Shown here one piece after another: positions 8,294 through 17,390 of a DNA stretch of 64,000 nucleotides. The translations under genes were made by a program, and so were the position numbers. This DNA comes from Streptococcaceae bacterium ESL0687 (GTDB lineage Bacteria > Bacillota > Bacilli > Lactobacillales > Streptococcaceae): assembly GCA_029392475.1 (NCBI GenBank), contig CP113940.1, forward strand, positions 682,001 to 746,000. The letters run 5' to 3'. Below the pieces are notes generated by a model, which saw nothing but the letters and a program-made list of their open reading frames with translations, ran no database searches and was not told the DNA's origin. The number at the start of each line of letters is the position of its first letter. The stretch's first letter is position 1.

Positions 8294-9001
8294 TTGGTTG
8301 AAGATATAAGTGAACTTAGAAGCAGGAAAAATTTGATTTTTGACTGGGATAATACCCTATTTGACTATCATGGTTATTGGCTAGCAGCCCATAAAATTTT
8401 TTATGAGAACTCCCCAAGGTTGAAAAAACTAGATTCCTTTGATAATTTAATGGAAACTTATTTGTCATATGATAAAAAACTATGGCCAGATGTTTCAGCA
8501 GGCAAAATCTCCCTTGATGAACTCAGGTATAAAAGGAATCAGCTAACGGCTCAAAAATACGGGATTGATTTGACCAAAGCTGAAAGCCAGGATATTTTTT
8601 CAAAAATTTTTGACATTCTAATTGAACAAATCGTACCCCAAGACGCGCTTCTTGAAAGACTTAAAAAATTAAGGAATAAAAATATCTACATCCTTACTAA
8701 TGGAAGTGAAGTAGAGCAGACAGCAAAGCTTAAAAAGGCTAATTTTTACCAGGAATTTCCTACCTATATCTCTGAAATAATTGGATATGAAAAACCATCA
8801 CTACTGGCATTTAAGCATGTTTTCGATGCAAATAACATAAATCCCCTTGATAGCGTAATGATTGGTGACTCTAAGGATAACGATATACTTCCAGCAAATA
8901 ATCTAGGCTTACTAACAGTTCATATAGGTCCTCGTCCATGTAAGGAGGCAAGATTTAATTTTTCTACTATTGATGAACTTTTAGATGTCCTTGAAAATTA
9001 G
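8294..9001 (+). CDS. HAD family hydrolase (YjjG-like 5'-nucleotidase/phosphatase)
   Basis: Likely a cytoplasmic phosphatase acting on nucleoside monophosphates or a similar small phosphate; the substrate is inferred from family only. The protein is 235 aa. Motif I is FDWDNTLFD with nucleophile D17 and acid D19. A helical cap spans about residues 25-110. Motif II is TNGS (135-138), motif III K167 in GYEKPS, and motif IV GDSKDND (191-197). The start is a TTG at 8294; AAGGGA is 13 nt upstream, a long spacing, and a stop codon two codons upstream excludes anything longer. The exact start is therefore less certain than the gene. Confidence 0.85.
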   Translation: MVEDISELRSRKNLIFDWDNTLFDYHGYWLAAHKIFYENSPRLKKLDSFDNLMETYLSYDKKLWPDVSAGKISLDELRYKRNQLTAQKYGIDLTKAESQDIFSKIFDILIEQIVPQDALLERLKKLRNKNIYILTNGSEVEQTAKLKKANFYQEFPTYISEIIGYEKPSLLAFKHVFDANNINPLDSVMIGDSKDNDILPANNLGLLTVHIGPRPCKEARFNFSTIDELLDVLEN

Positions 9002-9013
9002 AATAAAATCATG

Positions 9014-9042
9014 AAAAACTCCTTTAAAAAGGGAGTTTTTTT
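9014..9042 (+). terminator. Terminator after the HAD gene
   Basis: AAAAACTCC and GGAGTTTTT form a 9-bp stem with a T-run, starting 12 nt after the stop. Confidence 0.85.
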
Positions 9043-9064
9043 AATTTTATATACCCACAATCTC

Positions 9065-9093
9065 CTGAAAAGCTGCTTAAAATTTGGTATAAT
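9065..9093 (+). promoter_or_regulatory. Promoter of rbgA-rnhB
   Basis: CTGAAA at 9065-9070 and a perfect TATAAT at 9088-9093 are 17 bp apart, about 55 nt before the rbgA start. Confidence 0.65.
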
Positions 9094-9154
9094 AAGGGGG
9101 ATTTGGTATCACGCAAATAAATAAGAATTTATTAAGAAACAAGGAGTTATAAAT

Positions 9155-10027
9155 ATGGCAACAATCCAATGGTTCCCAGGGCACATGTCCAAGGCTCGCC
9201 GTCAGGTACAGGAAAATTTAAAATATGTAGACATTGTCTTTGAACTTGTTGATGCAAGGCTTCCTATGTCATCAAGAAATCCCATGTTGGGAAAAATTAT
9301 TGGTGATAAACCTCGCCTGTTAATTTTAAATAAGAAGGACTTGGCCGATGAAAAACTATCAATCGAATGGCAAAACTATTTTAGAAAAGAAGGACTAAAT
9401 AGCCTATTAATTGACTCTAAAGAGCAGGCAACAGTCAAAAAGGTAACAGCTGCTGCCAAGAATGTTCTTGCTGAAAAAATCGCTCGAGATAAGGCTCGTG
9501 GAATCCAGGAGCGTGCCATTAGAGTTATGGTTATAGGTATTCCAAACGTTGGTAAATCAACAATCCTTAACCGCCTAGCCGGGAAAAAAGCAGCCCAGGT
9601 TGGAAATCGTCCGGGAGTTACTAAAGGTCAACAGTGGATCCGCAGCAATAAAGACCTTGAAATCTTAGACACACCAGGGATTTTATGGCCAAAATTTGAA
9701 GATCAACTAGTAGGACTTAAGCTTGCTCTTACGGGGGCAATCAAAGATGACCTGATTCCAAAGGATGAGATTACAATCTTTGGGATGGAGTACTTCCTTG
9801 AAAATTACCAGGATGATTTGGTTAAAAGATATAAATTAAGTACCCAAGATTTAGAGCTAAGTCCAGTTGATTTAATTATCTACCTGACTAAAAAGCTTGG
9901 CTTTAAAGAAGATTATGACCGCTTTTATGACCTTTTTATCAAGGATATAAGGGACGGAAAATTAGGAAAATTTACACTTGACCGGGTTGAAGATTTCACC
10001 TTAGAATTAGAAGACGAAGAAGACTAG
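9155..10027 (+). CDS. rbgA: Ribosome biogenesis GTPase RbgA (YlqF)
   Basis: Circularly permuted GTPase that assists late assembly of the 50S subunit. The protein is 290 aa. The motif order is permuted: G4 NKKD (59-62) comes first, then the P-loop GIPNVGKST (128-136), G2 around T156 in PGVTKGQQ, and G3 DTPG (172-175). The N-terminus [13 protein letters not shown] is the family signature. The C-terminal helical domain ends in an acidic tail. AAGGAG precedes the ATG. rnhB begins 2 nt after the stop, so the two genes form an operon as in other Firmicutes. Confidence 0.96.
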   Translation: MATIQWFPGHMSKARRQVQENLKYVDIVFELVDARLPMSSRNPMLGKIIGDKPRLLILNKKDLADEKLSIEWQNYFRKEGLNSLLIDSKEQATVKKVTAAAKNVLAEKIARDKARGIQERAIRVMVIGIPNVGKSTILNRLAGKKAAQVGNRPGVTKGQQWIRSNKDLEILDTPGILWPKFEDQLVGLKLALTGAIKDDLIPKDEITIFGMEYFLENYQDDLVKRYKLSTQDLELSPVDLIIYLTKKLGFKEDYDRFYDLFIKDIRDGKLGKFTLDRVEDFTLELEDEED

Positions 10028-10029
10028 AA

Positions 10030-10803
10030 GTGACCAAGAAAAAGACAATTAAAGATATCAAGGAAGAACTGGCTCTGGTTACTCGTCTAGATGACCTGGC
10101 TTTTGAAAAATACGAAGAGGACCCACGGGCTGGCGTTCAAAGTGCCTTGAAAAAAAGAAGACGAGAACTTGAGGTCGCAGCCCAGGAGGAAGCTCGCCTG
10201 GAAGGCCTACTGGAGTTTGAAAAAGCCTTAAACAATCAGGGAATTGAGCTAATCGCTGGGATTGATGAGGTTGGGCGTGGTCCCCTAGCAGGGCCAGTCG
10301 TGGCTGCAGCTGTAATCTTGCCCAAGGGGGCTAAAATTCCAGCCTTAAATGACAGCAAGCAAATTCCCAAGGCAAAACACGAGGAAGTTTACCAGGGGGT
10401 GCTTGATACAGCCTTGGATATTGGTGTTGGGATTATTGATAGTCAGACCATAGATCAGGTTAATATTTACGAGGCAACTAAGCTTGCCATGCTTGAAGCC
10501 CTAAAAAGCTTGGAGTTAGTCCCTGAACATCTTTTAATTGATGCCATGAAGCTCGATCTTCCGGTCTCTCAAACAAGTATTATCAAGGGTGATTCAAGAA
10601 GCATGTCCATTGCTGCAGCGAGTATTGTAGCCAAGGTAACCAGGGATAAAATGATGGCTGATTATGATGAAATCTACCAGGGATATGACTTTATTCATAA
10701 TGCAGGTTACGGGACTAAAAATCACCTGGAAGGTCTGAAAAAACTAGGGATCACTCCCATCCACCGTAAATCCTTTGAGCCCATTAAAAGTATGATTAAA
10801 TAA
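10030..10803 (+). CDS. rnhB: Ribonuclease HII
   Basis: Cleaves the RNA strand of RNA-DNA hybrids and single ribonucleotides in DNA. The protein is 257 aa and starts with GTG 2 nt after rbgA. The active-site acids are D79 and E80 in [10 protein letters not shown]171 in IDAMKL and D188 in [20 protein letters not shown] follows, and the C-terminal [10 protein letters not shown] motif is present. The N-terminal helical extension of about 70 residues is typical of Firmicute RNase HII. No strong RBS is seen, so translation is probably coupled to rbgA. Confidence 0.95.
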   Translation: MTKKKTIKDIKEELALVTRLDDLAFEKYEEDPRAGVQSALKKRRRELEVAAQEEARLEGLLEFEKALNNQGIELIAGIDEVGRGPLAGPVVAAAVILPKGAKIPALNDSKQIPKAKHEEVYQGVLDTALDIGVGIIDSQTIDQVNIYEATKLAMLEALKSLELVPEHLLIDAMKLDLPVSQTSIIKGDSRSMSIAAASIVAKVTRDKMMADYDEIYQGYDFIHNAGYGTKNHLEGLKKLGITPIHRKSFEPIKSMIK

Positions 10804-10828
10804 AAAAGCACCCTTGGTGCTTTTTTGT
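10802..10828 (+). terminator. Terminator of rbgA-rnhB
   Basis: AAAAAGCACC and GGTGCTTTTT form a 10-bp stem around a 3-nt loop, starting at the rnhB stop. Confidence 0.9.
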
Positions 10829-10881
10829 TTGGTATCTTTCTCTAAAAACTTCGTATTTTATAGAAAGGAGGCTACCAGGCT

Positions 10882-11721
10882 ATGAGATTAACAAATGGTT
10901 TTGACATCTATAAATTAAAACGGGCAGGAATGACCAATCTTGGTATTTTAAAACTGACCTCAATTGATTACAATATTTCCCTGAGGCAGGCAGCTAAAAT
11001 AGCAGGAGTTAAACATCCTGAAATTTTCTTAGATAGGTATAAATCATTGGATATAAAGGAAGAAAGGGAAAAGTATTTGGAATATCCTTCCCTTTCTATT
11101 TTTGATGACAAGTATCCTGCAAGGCTTAGGGAAATCTATAATCCGCCTGCCTTAATCTTTTATTCAGGTGATGTAGACCTTCTTGAAAGGCCTATTTTAT
11201 CCTTTGTTGGAAGTAGGCAGGCAAGTGAATTAGGACTTAAGGCGACCTACAAGTTAATTCGAGAACTTGGCAATAAATTTGTTATCGCATCAGGCCTTGC
11301 CCGAGGGATTGACACAGCAAGTCATATGTCAATCCTTAAAAACGGGGGTCAAACAATAGCAGTTATAGGTACAGGTCTCAGCAAGTACTACCCTAAGGAA
11401 AACAAAAAACTCCAAGATTTTATTGCAGGGAATCATCTTCTAATCTCAGAATACCTTCCAGATGAGGAGGCAAAGAAGTTTCACTTTCCAGAACGCAATA
11501 GGATTCTAGCTGGTCTTTGTTTGGGTCTCGTAGTAGTTGAAGCAAAAGTTAGAAGTGGCAGTCTTATAAGTTCTATGCGAGCCACAGAAGAAGGACGAGA
11601 CGTTTTTGCTGTCCCCGGATCCATTATAGAGGGTAATTTTAGTGGCTGTAATAAGTTAATTCAGGACGGAGCTAAGCTTGTAACATGTGGCCAGGATATT
11701 CTAGAAGAGTATCTTATTTAA
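10882..11721 (+). CDS. dprA: DNA processing protein DprA
   Basis: Loads RecA on incoming single-stranded DNA during natural transformation. The protein is 279 aa. The Rossmann-like core has FVGSRQAS (about 108-115), ASGLARGID (136-144), FPERNRILAGL, VVVEA, SGSLISS and VFAVPGS. The short length means that no C-terminal winged-helix domain is present, as usual in streptococci and lactococci. AAAGGAGG lies 10 nt before the ATG. No exact competence (ComX) box TACGAATA was found upstream on the + strand; only a reversed partial match occurs at about 10850. Confidence 0.95.
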   Translation: MRLTNGFDIYKLKRAGMTNLGILKLTSIDYNISLRQAAKIAGVKHPEIFLDRYKSLDIKEEREKYLEYPSLSIFDDKYPARLREIYNPPALIFYSGDVDLLERPILSFVGSRQASELGLKATYKLIRELGNKFVIASGLARGIDTASHMSILKNGGQTIAVIGTGLSKYYPKENKKLQDFIAGNHLLISEYLPDEEAKKFHFPERNRILAGLCLGLVVVEAKVRSGSLISSMRATEEGRDVFAVPGSIIEGNFSGCNKLIQDGAKLVTCGQDILEEYLI

Positions 11722-11830
11722 TTTTTTCATTTGACTTAGAAAATCTCCTTAATCCCTTATATATAAATGATTTTCAAGGTTTTTTCTGAAAAATAAAATT
11801 CACTTTCTCCTATAAGAAAAACAATATTTG

Positions 11831-11859
11831 TTGACAAGTAGTAAAAAAGCTATTATCAT
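11831..11859 (+). promoter_or_regulatory. topA promoter
   Basis: A perfect TTGACA at 11831-11836 and TATCAT at 11854-11859 are 17 bp apart. Confidence 0.75.
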
Positions 11860-11906
11860 TAGTTGAAATCTTTTAGAAAATATTTTTTACTAAAGAAAGA
11901 AGAATA

Positions 11907-14024
11907 ATGGTAACTAAAACTACAAGTAAAACACCTAAGAAAAAGGTGGCTAAAAAAAGAGGAAAAATTAAGAAAAACCTCGTTATTGTCGAATCACCAG
12001 CAAAGGCCAAGACCATTGAAAAGTATCTTGGACGTAACTACAAGGTAGTGGCAAGTGTTGGTCATGTGCGAGACCTTAAAAAGTCAGCCATGTCAGTCGA
12101 TATTGAAAATAATTATGAACCTGAATATATAAATATAAGGGGGAAAGGTCCCCTTATTAAAGAACTGAAAAAAGAAGCGAAGAATGCTAAAAAAGTCTAT
12201 CTGGCAAGTGACCCGGATAGGGAAGGAGAGGCTATTGCCTGGCATTTAGCCCATATTCTAGGACTTGATCTTGAAGATGACAATAGGGTTGTTTTCAATG
12301 AAATTACAAAAGATGCGGTCAAAGAGGCCTTTAACCATCCTAGAAAGATTGATATTGATCTAGTTGATGCCCAGCAGGCTCGGAGGATTCTTGACCGCCT
12401 GGTCGGTTATTCAATTAGCCCCATTCTTTGGAAGAAGGTCAAGAAGGGACTTTCTGCTGGACGTGTCCAGTCGATTGCCTTAAAGCTTATTATTGACCGC
12501 GAGCAGGAAATCAATGCTTTTATTCCTGAAGAGTACTGGACAATTGACGGTAACTTTAAAAAAGGTGCCAAGAAATTTCCAGCTGCCTTTTACGGGGTAG
12601 ACGGGAAAAAGAAAAAACTTCATAATAATGAAGATGTTTTGGAAGTTATGGACCGCTTGGACGGAAAAGATTTCACGGTTGATAAGGTTGAAAAAAGAGA
12701 ACGTAAGCGTAATGCACCGCTTCCTTATACAACTAGTAGCCTCCAGCAGGATGCTGCTAATAAAATCAATTTCAGAACCCGTAAGACCATGATGGTGGCC
12801 CAACAGCTCTATGAAGGGATTACTCTAGGAACTCAAGGTCAGCAAGGTCTTATTACCTACATGCGTACTGACTCAACCAGGATAAGTCCGGTAGCCCAAA
12901 ATGCAGCTGCAGCCTATATTACTGATAATTTTGGGCCTGAATACAGTAAACATGATAGCCAGGTCAAAAATTCAACAGGGGCTCAAGATGCCCATGAGGC
13001 CGTTCGTCCTTCTAATGTTCAAAATACTCCGGAGGCTATTGCCAAGTATCTGGATAAGGATCAGCTTAAGCTTTATACCTTGATTTGGAACCGGTTTGTA
13101 GCCAGCCAGATGACACCTGCGGTTTTTGATACCATGAAGGTTAACCTGTCACAAAACGGAGTTATGTTTGTGGCTAATGGGAGCCAGGTCAAATTCAATG
13201 GATACATGGCCGTCTATAATGATGCTGACAAGAATAAGATGCTTCCTGACATGGTTGAAGGCGATACTGTGGTCAAAGACAGCCTTAAACCTGAGCAGCA
13301 CTTCACACAACCTCCAGCCCGCTACAGTGAGGCAACTCTAATCAAAACCATGGAAGAAAATGGTATTGGACGTCCCTCAACCTATGCACCAACCCTTGAG
13401 ACCATTCAAAGGCGTTATTATGTAAAACTCAATGCCAAACGTTTCGAACCGACTGAGCTCGGTGAGATTGTTAACACCCTAATCGTTGATTTCTTCCCTA
13501 ATATTGTAAATGCTAAATTTACAGCTGAGATGGAAGATAATCTTGATAAGATTGAAGAGGGTCAAAGGAAATGGGTTGAAGTAGTAGATCAATTTTATAA
13601 ACCTTTTTCAACAGAACTTGAAACAGCTGAAGACCAAATGGAAAAAATCCAAATCAAGGATGAACCGGCTGGATTTGACTGTGATGTTTGTGGTCATCCC
13701 ATGGTTATTAAACTTGGTAAATATGGTAAATTTTACGCTTGTAGCAATTTCCCTGACTGCCATAATACCAAGGCTATCGTCAAGGAAATTGGTGTGACCT
13801 GTCCCCTATGTAAGGAAGGTCAAGTTATTGAACGTAAGACTAAGAAAAATCGTCTTTTCTACGGATGTAATAGGTATCCTGACTGCGAATTTACCAGCTG
13901 GGATAAGCCAATTGGACGCGATTGTCCTAAATGTGGCCACTATCTAGTAGAGAAAAAAGTTCGTGGTGGGGGCAAACAAGTTGTTTGTAGCCAGGGCGAC
14001 TATGAAGAAAATGTGGTAAAATAG
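11907..14024 (+). CDS. topA: DNA topoisomerase I
   Basis: Type IA topoisomerase that relaxes negative supercoils. The protein is 705 aa. A Lys-rich extension of about 23 residues precedes the Toprim domain, which starts at [17 protein letters not shown] and holds DPDRE at 102-106. The catalytic tyrosine is Y318 in TYMRTDS. The C-terminus carries Cys zinc ribbons: CDVCG...CSNFPDC and CPLC...CNRYPDC are complete. The third, CPKC...[10 protein letters not shown], lacks its fourth Cys. The dprA-topA-trmFO order is the usual Firmicute one. Confidence 0.97.
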   Translation: MVTKTTSKTPKKKVAKKRGKIKKNLVIVESPAKAKTIEKYLGRNYKVVASVGHVRDLKKSAMSVDIENNYEPEYINIRGKGPLIKELKKEAKNAKKVYLASDPDREGEAIAWHLAHILGLDLEDDNRVVFNEITKDAVKEAFNHPRKIDIDLVDAQQARRILDRLVGYSISPILWKKVKKGLSAGRVQSIALKLIIDREQEINAFIPEEYWTIDGNFKKGAKKFPAAFYGVDGKKKKLHNNEDVLEVMDRLDGKDFTVDKVEKRERKRNAPLPYTTSSLQQDAANKINFRTRKTMMVAQQLYEGITLGTQGQQGLITYMRTDSTRISPVAQNAAAAYITDNFGPEYSKHDSQVKNSTGAQDAHEAVRPSNVQNTPEAIAKYLDKDQLKLYTLIWNRFVASQMTPAVFDTMKVNLSQNGVMFVANGSQVKFNGYMAVYNDADKNKMLPDMVEGDTVVKDSLKPEQHFTQPPARYSEATLIKTMEENGIGRPSTYAPTLETIQRRYYVKLNAKRFEPTELGEIVNTLIVDFFPNIVNAKFTAEMEDNLDKIEEGQRKWVEVVDQFYKPFSTELETAEDQMEKIQIKDEPAGFDCDVCGHPMVIKLGKYGKFYACSNFPDCHNTKAIVKEIGVTCPLCKEGQVIERKTKKNRLFYGCNRYPDCEFTSWDKPIGRDCPKCGHYLVEKKVRGGGKQVVCSQGDYEENVVK

Positions 14025-14035
14025 AAATTACGGGT

Positions 14036-14063
14036 GAAAAAGCATGATCATTCATGTTTTTTC
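14036..14063 (+). terminator. Terminator after topA
   Basis: AAAAAGCATGA pairs with TCATGTTTTTT (one G-U), starting 11 nt after the topA stop. Confidence 0.75.
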
Positions 14064-14094
14064 TATTCCAGAATAAAAAAGTATAGGATTTAAA

Positions 14095-15423
14095 ATGAAA
14101 GATTATATTAATGTTATAGGAGCTGGTCTTGCTGGTTCTGAAGCAGCCTATCAGATTGCTAAACGTGGCATTCCGGTAAAACTATATGAAATGCGTGGAG
14201 TTAAGGCAACTCCTCAACATAAAACAGATAATTTCGCTGAGCTTGTTTGTTCAAATTCCCTTCGTGGTGATTCGATTACCAATGCTGTGGGTCTTTTGAA
14301 GGAAGAGATGCGTCAGATGGATAGTCTTATTATTAATTCAGCCGATGAAACTCGTGTTCCTGCTGGTGGGGCTCTTGCTGTTGACCGTGAGGGATTTTCA
14401 CAACTTGTAACAGATAAGATCTACAATAACCCATTAATCGAGGTTATTCGTGATGAGATTACAGAACTTCCAACAGATGCAATTACAATTGTTGCAACAG
14501 GTCCTCTAACAAGTGATGCACTTGCTGAAAAGATTCACGCCCTTAATGATGGTGATGGTTTTTATTTCTACGATGCAGCAGCTCCAATTGTCGATATTTC
14601 AACAGTTGACATGGACAAAGTTTATTTGAAGAGCCGCTACGATAAGGGTGAAGCAGCCTACTTGAACTGTCCAATGACCAAGGAAGAGTTTGTTGCCTTC
14701 CAGGAAGCCCTAATCAATGCTGAGGTTGCCAAACTTTCTGAGTTTGAAAAGGAAAAATACTTTGAAGGATGTATGCCCATTGAGGTTATGGCAGCTCGTG
14801 GCTTTAAAACCATGCTCTACGGACCAATGAAACCTGTTGGTCTTGAGTATCCAGATGATTATACAGGAAAACGTGACGGCGACTTCAAAACTCCTTATGC
14901 AGTTGTTCAACTCCGTCAGGATGATGCAGCAGCCAGTCTTTATAACATCGTAGGATTCCAAACCCACCTAAAATGGGGTGAGCAAAAACGTGTCTTCCAA
15001 ATGATTCCAGGTCTTGAAAATGCTGAATTCGTCCGTTACGGGGTAATGCACCGTAATTCATATATGGATTCACCAAATCTTCTTACTCAAAGCTTCCGTT
15101 CGAAAAAACAAGACAACCTTTACTTTGCTGGTCAAATGACTGGGGTTGAAGGTTATGTTGAGTCAGCAGCAAGTGGGCTTGTAGCAGGGATTAATGCAGC
15201 TCGTCTCTTTAAGGGAGAAGAAGAGGTCATCCTACCGCAAACTACAGCACTTGGAGCCCTTCCTTACTATATTACACATGCCAATAGCAAAAACTTCCAA
15301 CCAATGAATGTAAACTTTGGAATTATTGAAGAATGGCCTGAACGCATTCGTGATAAGAAAGAGCGCTATACAAATATTGCTAATAGGGCTCTAGAAGCTC
15401 TACAAGACTACACAGATTTATAA
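14095..15423 (+). CDS. trmFO: Folate-dependent tRNA U54 methyltransferase TrmFO
   Basis: Makes ribothymidine at position 54 of tRNAs, using methylenetetrahydrofolate and FADH2. The protein is 442 aa. The FAD-binding motif is [16 protein letters not shown] (7-22). Next are the characteristic [17 protein letters not shown] and the Cys-containing ECM-like segment at [13 protein letters not shown]. The second FAD region is [20 protein letters not shown]. Length and motifs are complete. It has a separate terminator and lies between topA and the accessory insert. Confidence 0.96.
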   Translation: MKDYINVIGAGLAGSEAAYQIAKRGIPVKLYEMRGVKATPQHKTDNFAELVCSNSLRGDSITNAVGLLKEEMRQMDSLIINSADETRVPAGGALAVDREGFSQLVTDKIYNNPLIEVIRDEITELPTDAITIVATGPLTSDALAEKIHALNDGDGFYFYDAAAPIVDISTVDMDKVYLKSRYDKGEAAYLNCPMTKEEFVAFQEALINAEVAKLSEFEKEKYFEGCMPIEVMAARGFKTMLYGPMKPVGLEYPDDYTGKRDGDFKTPYAVVQLRQDDAAASLYNIVGFQTHLKWGEQKRVFQMIPGLENAEFVRYGVMHRNSYMDSPNLLTQSFRSKKQDNLYFAGQMTGVEGYVESAASGLVAGINAARLFKGEEEVILPQTTALGALPYYITHANSKNFQPMNVNFGIIEEWPERIRDKKERYTNIANRALEALQDYTDL

Positions 15424-15426
15424 GAA

Positions 15427-15451
15427 AAAGAAGCTGCGGCTTCTTTTTTTG
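15427..15451 (+). terminator. trmFO terminator
   Basis: AAAGAAGC and GCTTCTTT pair around a 4-nt loop and are followed by a T-run. Confidence 0.85.
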
Positions 15452-15487
15452 TCAAAAATTTTTATGGTACCAGGTCTTATAAAATTT

Positions 15488-15516
15488 TTGACAATGGGCC
15501 TAACTCCCTATAAAAT
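15488..15516 (+). promoter_or_regulatory. Promoter of the ribbon-helix-helix-like gene
   Basis: A perfect TTGACA (15488-15493) and TAAAAT (15511-15516) are 17 bp apart. Confidence 0.7.
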
Positions 15517-15556
15517 AAGGCATATAGATTAACGATTAATGAAAGAGGTAGTAAAA

Positions 15557-16063
15557 ATGGCGGAATTTCAAGCGCGAGTCTCAGGTGAAGTATTGTTTTA
15601 TTTCGAAGAGCTGAAGAAACTATATGGGAAAGAGGCTGAAGAAAGAGATATTACAAAAAGCCAAATTTTGACTCGCGCATTCAGGGAAACGCGGGGCATT
15701 TCTAATTGGATTCCAATTATTGAGGATACTACCTCCATTCCTTTAAATAAAATGAAGTATGAGAAATCAACCAGCATCAAAGCTGAATTAAGTGAGCACA
15801 CAGATAAGGGAATAAGGGATCTGAAATACATATTGCCCTCATTTACTGATACCAGGAGTGTAACAATTGGGGTAACCTTAAAGTTCCTCCTTAAGGGAGC
15901 TTTAATCCTGAATAAAACGGGACAGGTTGCTTCTATGGATGAATTAGAAACGATAGATTATGAATTTGAAAGTTTGGAAAACAATCTGAAAAATCTAGTC
16001 GCTCCTATTAATCACGAAATTTTAAGCAATATGCTCTCTGATTTTAAAAATAAGCTGAAATAG
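15557..16063 (+). CDS. Unknown protein with two ribbon-helix-helix-like segments (168 aa)
   Basis: I do not recognise a named family. The start is set at ATG 15557, which AGAGGTAG precedes; an in-frame ATG at 15539 has no RBS. Residues 1-45 read as a strand (EFQARVSGE) followed by two helices, with ITKSQILTRAFRET as the second, like an RHH DNA-binding unit. Residues 78-120 repeat the pattern: STSIKAELSEHTDKGIRDL, then RSVTIGVTLKFLLKGALIL. A helical tail follows. A DNA-binding autoregulator or plasmid-type protein would fit; this is inference. It is the first gene of an insert between trmFO and xerS and has its own promoter. Confidence 0.65.
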   Translation: MAEFQARVSGEVLFYFEELKKLYGKEAEERDITKSQILTRAFRETRGISNWIPIIEDTTSIPLNKMKYEKSTSIKAELSEHTDKGIRDLKYILPSFTDTRSVTIGVTLKFLLKGALILNKTGQVASMDELETIDYEFESLENNLKNLVAPINHEILSNMLSDFKNKLK

Positions 16064-16096
16064 ATGATGGTATTGGAGGCAAATCTTGTCTTCTTT

Positions 16097-16122
16097 TTTT
16101 CGTATTTATATAAATACGAAAA
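16097..16122 (+). terminator. Palindromic hairpin after the RHH-like gene (terminator or operator)
   Basis: A perfect 26-bp palindrome (TTTTCGTATTTA and its complement around TA). It has T-rich sequence on both sides and lies 33 nt after the stop. It is also 26 nt upstream of the next promoter's -35, so an operator role is possible. Confidence 0.6.
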
Positions 16123-16147
16123 TTTTAAGGTTTATGTACCTTATTAT

Positions 16148-16176
16148 TTGAAAAAAATTTCGATTTCCTTTATAAT
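16148..16176 (+). promoter_or_regulatory. Promoter of the HAD/orphan gene pair
   Basis: TTGAAA (16148-16153) and a perfect TATAAT (16171-16176) are 17 bp apart. A strong AAGGAG precedes the ATG of the next gene. Confidence 0.75.
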
Positions 16177-16231
16177 TCATTTTGTAAAATAAATTCGCTA
16201 CAATGTAGAATAAAAAATTTAAGGAGATTTT

Positions 16232-16705
16232 ATGAAAACTACTTATCTTTTGCTGGACGTTGACGACACACTAGCCCCTCTAAATTATAGAGGTTCTGAT
16301 GCCGTAGAGATAGAGACCTGGGGGCGAGGGGATCTAGCAATTCCACGATACATCGTGGATTGGTTAAAGGCGTTTTCTAAGAAGGAGAATTGCGAAATAG
16401 TCTGGTGTACAGATCGTGAAAGCGAAACAGCTCAAATTGAGAAACAGCTTGGATTTAAGGCTTCTGATAAATTGATTTTTGATAATGCTTCGAAAGGAAC
16501 TTGGAAAAAAACATCAGAAATTCTAAGATTTGCAAGCAGCCATCCAACAAGTACTGTAATTTGCGCAGATAATGATGCATGGCGAATTCCTTCTGATTTG
16601 ACTTTACCTTCAAATCTTCATCTAATTATACCGAATGACTCAAAAGGATGTTTATCAACAGAAGATTTAAACACCATTGATAAGATGGTTAACCATAAAC
16701 AATAA
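16232..16705 (+). CDS. HAD-like phosphatase, HAD_SAK-type (157 aa)
   Basis: A compact HAD-superfamily protein without a large cap. Motif I LLLDVDDTLAPL gives nucleophile D9 and acid D11. Motif II is WCTDR (about 58-62). A basic KKTSEI segment (92-97) can supply the motif III lysine, and motif IV is CADND (about 111-115). The pattern (LDVDDTLAP, then WCTDR or WATDW-like) matches the HAD_SAK group, seen as single proteins and fused to RNA-repair modules. Its substrate is unknown. It is 16 nt upstream of the orphan gene at 16722, so the pair is probably one operon. Confidence 0.75.
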   Translation: MKTTYLLLDVDDTLAPLNYRGSDAVEIETWGRGDLAIPRYIVDWLKAFSKKENCEIVWCTDRESETAQIEKQLGFKASDKLIFDNASKGTWKKTSEILRFASSHPTSTVICADNDAWRIPSDLTLPSNLHLIIPNDSKGCLSTEDLNTIDKMVNHKQ

Positions 16706-16721
16706 GAGAAAGGGAAATACC

Positions 16722-17348
16722 ATGAAAATTGAGAACTACTTAATTCCCAAGCGCCCTCCTAAAGAGGAATCATCGGTTCACTACAATCAGCATTCAAGAC
16801 TGAACAAAGCAAGGGAGGAGGCCAAACGTGCGCCTTTTCCTGTAGAAGAAGTAGTTCGGATAGGTAATGAATTTCTCGGAAAAATGGGGGTAAAGACATT
16901 TAAAAAAAATATCTATGAAATACCTTCTCATGATTCCGAGAAATATCTTGCTGAATTATATGATCAACTTAAGGATACTTGTGATTTAGCTGATAGACGG
17001 GATATCTTGTGGATAAAATTCGCAAGGGATGGCTATGTTGGCGTTGTAGCAAAGTCGAATGACATAAACTTTAAAATCCCTAAGGATCGGACCGTCTGGG
17101 ATGAAACTAATAATGGAAAGCCTAAAACTTCATCTAATAGTTGGAAGTGGAATACCTCTGGCATCATAATTGAATCCCTGGGTAAACAATGGAATGAGTC
17201 CTTTGTTGTAATTTTCCCTATACCTCTGGCAAAAACTCTTTCAGCAAAAATGAGGAAATTAGAAATGGGAAAATTGGAGCACGGTCTAGGAGGAGCCCTA
17301 ATATTGGCTGACTGCCCCATTCTTGATTACTATTCGCATACGTATTGA
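16722..17348 (+). CDS. Orphan protein of unknown function, operon partner of the HAD phosphatase (208 aa)
   Basis: I do not recognise this protein. The start is ATG 16722, with AGAAAGGGAAAT just upstream; the longer frame from 16677 has no RBS. The N-terminus (1-45) is polar and basic, KRPPKEESSVHYNQHSRLNK, and probably disordered. Residues 45-100 are helical with acidic patches. A strand-rich region includes DILWIKFARDGYVGVVAKS and WKWNTSGIIIESLGKQW, and the C-terminal part has FVVIFPIPLAKTL and a GLGGALILAD segment. There are no TM helices or signal peptide. Coupling to a HAD_SAK-like protein suggests a nucleic-acid or nucleotide role, which is unproven. Confidence 0.7.
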   Translation: MKIENYLIPKRPPKEESSVHYNQHSRLNKAREEAKRAPFPVEEVVRIGNEFLGKMGVKTFKKNIYEIPSHDSEKYLAELYDQLKDTCDLADRRDILWIKFARDGYVGVVAKSNDINFKIPKDRTVWDETNNGKPKTSSNSWKWNTSGIIIESLGKQWNESFVVIFPIPLAKTLSAKMRKLEMGKLEHGLGGALILADCPILDYYSHTY

Positions 17349-17390
17349 TAAAAAATACCCCGGGCAATCTGCTTAGGGGTATTTTTTATC
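17347..17390. terminator. Bidirectional terminator between the insert and xerS
   Basis: GATAAAAAATACCCC (17347-17361) pairs perfectly over 15 bp with its complement at 17376-17390, around a 14-nt loop. T-runs serve both the + insert operon and the - xerS gene. Confidence 0.9.

Noticed and set aside
10845-10870. ComX (competence) box in front of dprA
   Set aside because: Only a reversed partial match (TTCGTATTTTATA) is present; no TACGAATA on the coding strand at the right distance.
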